Positions 59,947-64,000 of a stretch of DNA of 64,000 nucleotides are shown here, piece after piece. Every line of letters starts with the position of its first letter. Position 1 is the first letter of the stretch. The DNA comes from Corythucha ciliata (lineage: Eukaryota > Arthropoda > Insecta > Hemiptera > Tingidae), in NCBI GenBank assembly GCA_038030265.1, contig CM075942.1, positions 15,086,029-15,150,028 on the forward strand, in the 5' to 3' direction. The notes beneath the pieces were generated by a model that was not told the DNA's origin, did no database searches, and worked only from the letters and a program-made list of their open reading frames with translations. The position numbers were made by a program, and so were the translations under genes.

Positions 59947-62541
59947 TTAAATATTTCGGTCGTTGTCTCTTTCTTGTTGAGCGACGGATATCAGGGAGTT
60001 CTTGTTCTGGACATTCTGAATTAGCGATTTCAGTTCTGTTGGTGGTCCAGGATGCGCATCGGTTTGTGCTGGAGTGAAATATTGTTGAGACTGTTCTTCA
60101 GCCGGAGTGTCTGATAACCTTGGTGCCGTCGGTGATGCAGTTGAAGACTTTGGAACCCCGACTACGCCTGACCGAGAGTAACCTGGTACGTGGAACGTGA
60201 TCTTCTTTTTGGGGACTAACGTTGACCGTATTTGATCCACATGACGTTTCCTGCCAGAATCTAGAGTTACTGCTTAATGTCGATGTCCGAATTTTTGGCT
60301 GATATTCCCAAACTGCCAGACGTCGTGATTTTCTACGTATACTTGAGCCTGCTGACTCTCTCCCCCACTGTGAATGATCGAGTGTGCGCAGAGACTATAA
60401 AGGAGTGGTAGCAGACGTGAGTTGTGGCTTTTGTTGCGTCAAGTCGAATCCTTATTCGGCGATGTAAATACAATTCAGCTGGAGATTTTCCACAAGCCAG
60501 AGGTGTGGCCCGATATCTGAGCATGATAGCTTTAATTTTGTCCGAGAGCGGAGTAGGATCGTTTTTGGATGCTCGAAGACGCTGTTTTATCGTTTGGACA
60601 TAGCGCTCCGCCAGGCCATTTGTCGCAGGATGTCCGGGGGCTATGAGCTTATGAGTAATGCCGTGTTTAGAGCCGTAGTTTCTGAAATGCTCACTAGAAA
60701 ATATCGAGGCATTGTCTGTTATGATGATGGACGGGTATCCGTGAACTGAAAATATGTCTTCCAATAGTGTGATTGTCGATGAAGTGGAAGGCGTGTCTCG
60801 TAAAATACGGACTTCTGCCCACTTGGATTTTGTGTCGACGACAATCAGGAAGCAACGACTTTGAAATGGGCCTGCGTAGTCGATATGGAGGCGATCCCAA
60901 TTGCCATCTGGGTCATGCCAATGATGGGCTGGAGCTTTGGCAGGGTTGGCTTGAATAAGAGCGCAGTTTTCGCAGGATTTCACTTCTCGCTCTATATCAT
61001 TGTCGATTCGTGGCCAGTAGACGTAATATCTGGCGAGCTGTTTCATCTTCACGATGCCGAGGTGATGAGTTGCATGAAGTTCTTTTAGGATCGGTCTGCG
61101 CAGACTGGCGGGAATGACGTACTATTCGGTCGAGGCGAAACAGGATACCGTTTTCGAGTGTGTATGGTTCGTCAGAGCTTTGAGACTGGAGACGTCGCAA
61201 AATTGGTCCTAGTTCGGGATCCTTCGATGTTTCCATTTTGATGGTTTCAAAAGTGACGACATCATTTGAAATTTGAAAAATTTTATGTGCGAATAGATGG
61301 GACACCTCTTCATTCAAAGCATTGTCAGTAGCGGTTTTCGATTTGGTAATCGGAGCACGTGACAAACAGTCGGTATTTTCATTGTCGACACCTTTCTTGA
61401 ACGATATACGGTGTAATCAAATCCGGATAAGAATGAAGCGTATAACGTAGGAGTCGGGCTGACGTCATCTGGGGTAAGGCTTTGTGCTGGTGGAAAATTC
61501 TAGTTAAGGGTTCATTGTCTGTAACTAAATTGAAACGTTGGCCGTAGAGGTAATTGAAAAAGTGAGTAACTCCGAATATTATTGCTAATGCCTCACGGTC
61601 GAGTTGGCTGTAATTCATTTCCGAGGACGACAATGATCGTGATGCATAGGCTATGGGCTTTTCGTACCCATCCACGACATGGCTGAGAATGGCGGCATCG
61701 GCAACACCGTATGGGCTGGCGTCGGTAGACAACACCAAAGGTAGGGCTGGGTTGTTAGGTATTAAGACGCGGTCGCTACACAATTCATGTTTTAGTTTGA
61801 GAAAAGCCGAATGACAGGGTTAATTGCCCAGTGGAAAATTTTGTCATTTTTTAGAAATTGACGCAAAGGGTAGCAGGTGATAGTCGACAACTTCGGTAAG
61901 AATTTTGCGTAATAAGTGACCATACCCAAAAAACGACGTAGTTCGTCCACACTTGTAGGGTGAGTTAGGTCCGCTACGGCTCGAACTTTTTCGGGGGACT
62001 TTCTTATTTGATTGTGTCTGATTTTGTGGCCAAGGTAGTCGATTTCGGTTTTGAAAAATGAACATTTGTTTTTGTTGACATGAAGACCGCCATTGTCGGA
62101 AAGACGTTTAAGACAGGCTCGTAAATTTTTAGTGCACTCCTCTAGCGTGGCGCCATGGACGATTATGTCATCGAAGTAGGCTTCGGTTTTTTTAAGACCT
62201 TGTAAAATCTTAGTCAAAACGCGGTTGAACTCCGACGGTGCGGTTTTGATCCCGAAGCTTAGGCGGTTGATACGATATGTGCCTCGATGTGTTACCATTG
62301 TTTGGATTTCGCTGCTTTTAGTGTCCACTTTTAGGTGAAGATAGGCTTTATACAAATCTAATTTACAGAAAAATGACGAGTCTCGGAGGCTGTGAAGGAC
62401 ATCATCGATTCGACGAATAGGGTGGTTAGCCGAAACTAATCTCTTGTTAACGCCGAACTTGTAGTCGACGCATATGCGGACACTTCCATATGGTTTTGGT
62501 ATGGTTTTGGGGCTCACTAATGGTGAGCCCCAGTCACTTGT
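59947..62541 (-). pseudogene. Ty3/gypsy pol: reverse transcriptase, RNase H, integrase (broken, 5' truncated)
   Basis: Reading from 62541 downward: a reverse transcriptase begins inside DWGSPLV, has VRICVDYK, KLDLYKAY and the catalytic YFDDIIVHG, and continues to about 61800. RNase H follows (STDASPYG, LDREALAI, LVTDNEPL). Integrase has a zinc-binding region (HATHH, CENC) and the D, D, E residues in HIDYAGPF, IITDNAS and GLAERYVQ. A chromodomain-like tail region reads KRHVDQIRSTLVPKK. The frame breaks near 61790, 61395, 61110 and 60345, and a TAA falls near 60273, so no intact polyprotein remains. Gag, protease and the start of reverse transcriptase are missing because the copia element joins at about 62540. 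Confidence 0.9.
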
Positions 62542-62739
62542 TGCTGTTGAAGCAAACGAAGAACCAGACGGACTTCAAGATTGCACCTGACATCCCATGT
62601 GTTTGTTTACATAAAAAAAAAGTTATTGTTTACAATAGGTCTTTGGACATTTGAGAGTTAAAAATCCAATTTTGAAACTTTTCTTATTATAAATCCTTTT
62701 TAATCCTTTGAGCTTTTATTTTTCTCCGCGTTATTTTCA
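62539..62739 (+). mobile_element. Probable 5' LTR of the copia element
   Basis: Runs from TGTTGCTGTTGAAG to TTATTTTCA just before the primer site. Copia LTRs often begin TGTTG and end CA. About 200 bases, AT-rich. The left edge could instead be the TGTTGAAGC at 62546. Confidence 0.5.
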
Positions 62740-62742
62740 ATT

Positions 62743-62758
62743 GGTTATGGGCCCAGCA
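62743..62758 (+). other. Primer-binding site for an initiator tRNA-Met fragment
   Basis: GGTTATGGGCCCAGCA is the exact complement of 16 bases in the anticodon stem-loop region of animal initiator tRNA-Met. Copia-type elements prime from this internal half-tRNA site. Confidence 0.85.
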
Positions 62759-62773
62759 ACGCGCTGAATAAGA

Positions 62774-64000
62774 ATGGCAGAAGTTCGTACTGAATTCAAA
62801 CCTCATGTCGAAAAGCTGGAGGGTGGAGAAAATTGGGCTCGATGGAAGCGGCAGATTGCTCTTCCTTTTCAGGTTCATCCTTCTTTAAATTTCGAGTGCG
62901 TGAGTAGCAATCCCTTGCGAAGTGTCCAAAAGACTCTGAGCTTCACGAGGTCGACGTTGACTTCCGAATATTTCGAATTTAAGAGTGTGTGGGAAAGTGT
63001 TCCAATTCAAGACCGAACCGTTAATAATTTGACCGAACGATTGAGACTTATCGAAATGCGACTTCCTGACAAAAAAGACATCATGAATGAAAACGCTCTC
63101 ATAGCAAATGCTTCGAAGAAAATTCTGCAAAGAAAAGAACCTGTCAAATGCTATAGATGCCAAAAAGTTGGACACTTCGCAAGGGATTGCTACTCACGCA
63201 CTCGAAATTTAAAGAAGGATGAACCTGAAAAGGAAGAGCAAGACGGGCATGCTTTTATAACTGACAATACCTATTCTTCCGATCGGAATACCTGGATTGT
63301 GGATACTGGAGCAACCGAGCATATGACAAACTCAATGGATTATTTCGTTTCCTTCAGACAGTTTAGCCAGCCGAAGCACGTTCAAGTCGGCAATCGCGAA
63401 TCAATTAAAGCCTTGGGACAAGGAGAAATTATTGTTAAAACGAGGATCAACGGCAAGCTCATCAGAAGTTTCTTGCAAGAAGTCTGGTATGTTCCTGAGG
63501 TTAGTCGACAATTGTTTTCTGTTACCCGTGCGTTGGACAAAGGCTATGAATTTCGAGCAAATCAGCAAACTTGCGAATTTAGAAAGAAAGGAACATCATG
63601 CCTGCTGGGAAGAAGGCTTCAGAGAGGTTTATTTATTTTGGACTTTGAGCCACAAGTGCCTGCATTGGCTCATGGGTTCATTACTGACTCAAGTGATGAA
63701 ATGCAAGTGTGGCACGAGAGATTGTGCCATCAAAACAAGAGACAAGTGAAGAACGTCCTTAAAAGATTTGGAGTGGATCTTAAAATAGATGACGACTTAT
63801 GCGAGGGTTGCACTTACGGAAAGCAACACAGACAACCATTCCGAAGCAGAAAAGATCGACCAACGGAATGTGGAAAATGGGTTCACGCGGACGTTTGCGG
63901 TCCCTTTCATGAAGTATCACCAGGTGGATCTCGTTATTTTTTATGTATTAAAGATGATTATTCCAAGTACAGGCGAGTCTTCTTTATAAAAAATAAATCA
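62774..64000 (+). CDS. Ty1/copia gag-pol polyprotein (3' end outside window)
   Basis: One frame stays open for 409 codons to the window end. It starts MAEVRTEFKPHVEKLEGGEN, a usual copia gag opening (WARWKRQI). The zinc knuckle is CYRCQKVGHFARDC. The aspartic protease has WIVDTGATEHM, the pre-integrase zinc region has WHERLCHQN and CEGCTYGKQ, and integrase begins with VHADVCGPF and CIKDDYSKY. Gag is shorter than usual: between WKRQIAL and FKSVWESVP the central part is missing and about 24 codons come from an inverted copy of the zinc-knuckle region (see finding). Despite this the frame is intact, which suggests a young copy. It lies between LTR plus primer site and sequence beyond the window. 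Confidence 0.93.
   Translation, partial: MAEVRTEFKPHVEKLEGGENWARWKRQIALPFQVHPSLNFECVSSNPLRSVQKTLSFTRSTLTSEYFEFKSVWESVPIQDRTVNNLTERLRLIEMRLPDKKDIMNENALIANASKKILQRKEPVKCYRCQKVGHFARDCYSRTRNLKKDEPEKEEQDGHAFITDNTYSSDRNTWIVDTGATEHMTNSMDYFVSFRQFSQPKHVQVGNRESIKALGQGEIIVKTRINGKLIRSFLQEVWYVPEVSRQLFSVTRALDKGYEFRANQQTCEFRKKGTSCLLGRRLQRGLFILDFEPQVPALAHGFITDSSDEMQVWHERLCHQNKRQVKNVLKRFGVDLKIDDDLCEGCTYGKQHRQPFRSRKDRPTECGKWVHADVCGPFHEVSPGGSRYFLCIKDDYSKYRRVFFIKNKS
62857..63240. repeat. Perfect 73-base inverted repeat within copia gag
   Basis: 62857-62929 is the exact reverse complement of 63168-63240, with 238 bases between. The right arm is the genuine zinc-knuckle coding sequence; the left arm is its flipped copy and is read through in frame. 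Confidence 0.95.

Overview
This is a piece of an animal nuclear genome, most likely an arthropod and probably pancrustacean. The coding genes are split by many introns with GT/AG borders, short introns are 53-79 bases, and the V-ATPase and Abl proteins resemble insect and crustacean versions as I remember them. I made no database comparison. Long introns and the right-hand end are packed with transposon remains, hairpin elements and degenerate tandem repeats.

Layout: (1) 1-21468, minus: Abl tyrosine kinase, cut off at the window edge inside the kinase domain, with two alternative first exons (21336-21468, myristoylated type; 11770-11836, unmodified type). (2) 22973-25456, plus: histone-fold protein POLE3/CHRAC17, divergent from Abl. 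(3) 25690-29659, minus: LRSAM1 E3 ubiquitin ligase, tail to tail with POLE3 (233 bases between the stop codons). (4) 32102 to about 35256, minus: SHOC2/Sur-8 leucine-rich-repeat scaffold; its first codon was not found. (5) 36102-53656, plus: V-ATPase subunit a, divergent from SHOC2, with a cluster of candidate alternative exons between 46976 and 49836. (6) 54 kb to the end: mobile DNA. A minus-strand Ty3/gypsy element is interrupted by a hAT-type element (56853-59484, near-perfect 8-base target duplication) and by a plus-strand Ty1/copia element whose gag-pol frame is still open at the window end.

The genes do not form an operon or pathway cluster. Abl and SHOC2 are both signalling proteins (cytoskeletal tyrosine kinase; RAS-RAF phosphatase scaffold). 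LRSAM1 and the V-ATPase both act in endolysosomal sorting and acidification. POLE3 acts at replication forks and in chromatin remodelling. I see no evidence that the neighbours are functionally coupled beyond two divergent gene pairs that may share promoter regions.

The observations I rate highest are the V-ATPase alternative-exon cluster, whose reading phases make two exons mutually exclusive; the two Abl start exons joining in the same phase; three 30-base-period degenerate arrays, one of them filling the hAT element; and a perfect 73-base inverted duplication inside the copia gag frame. I found no tRNA, rRNA or CRISPR array.
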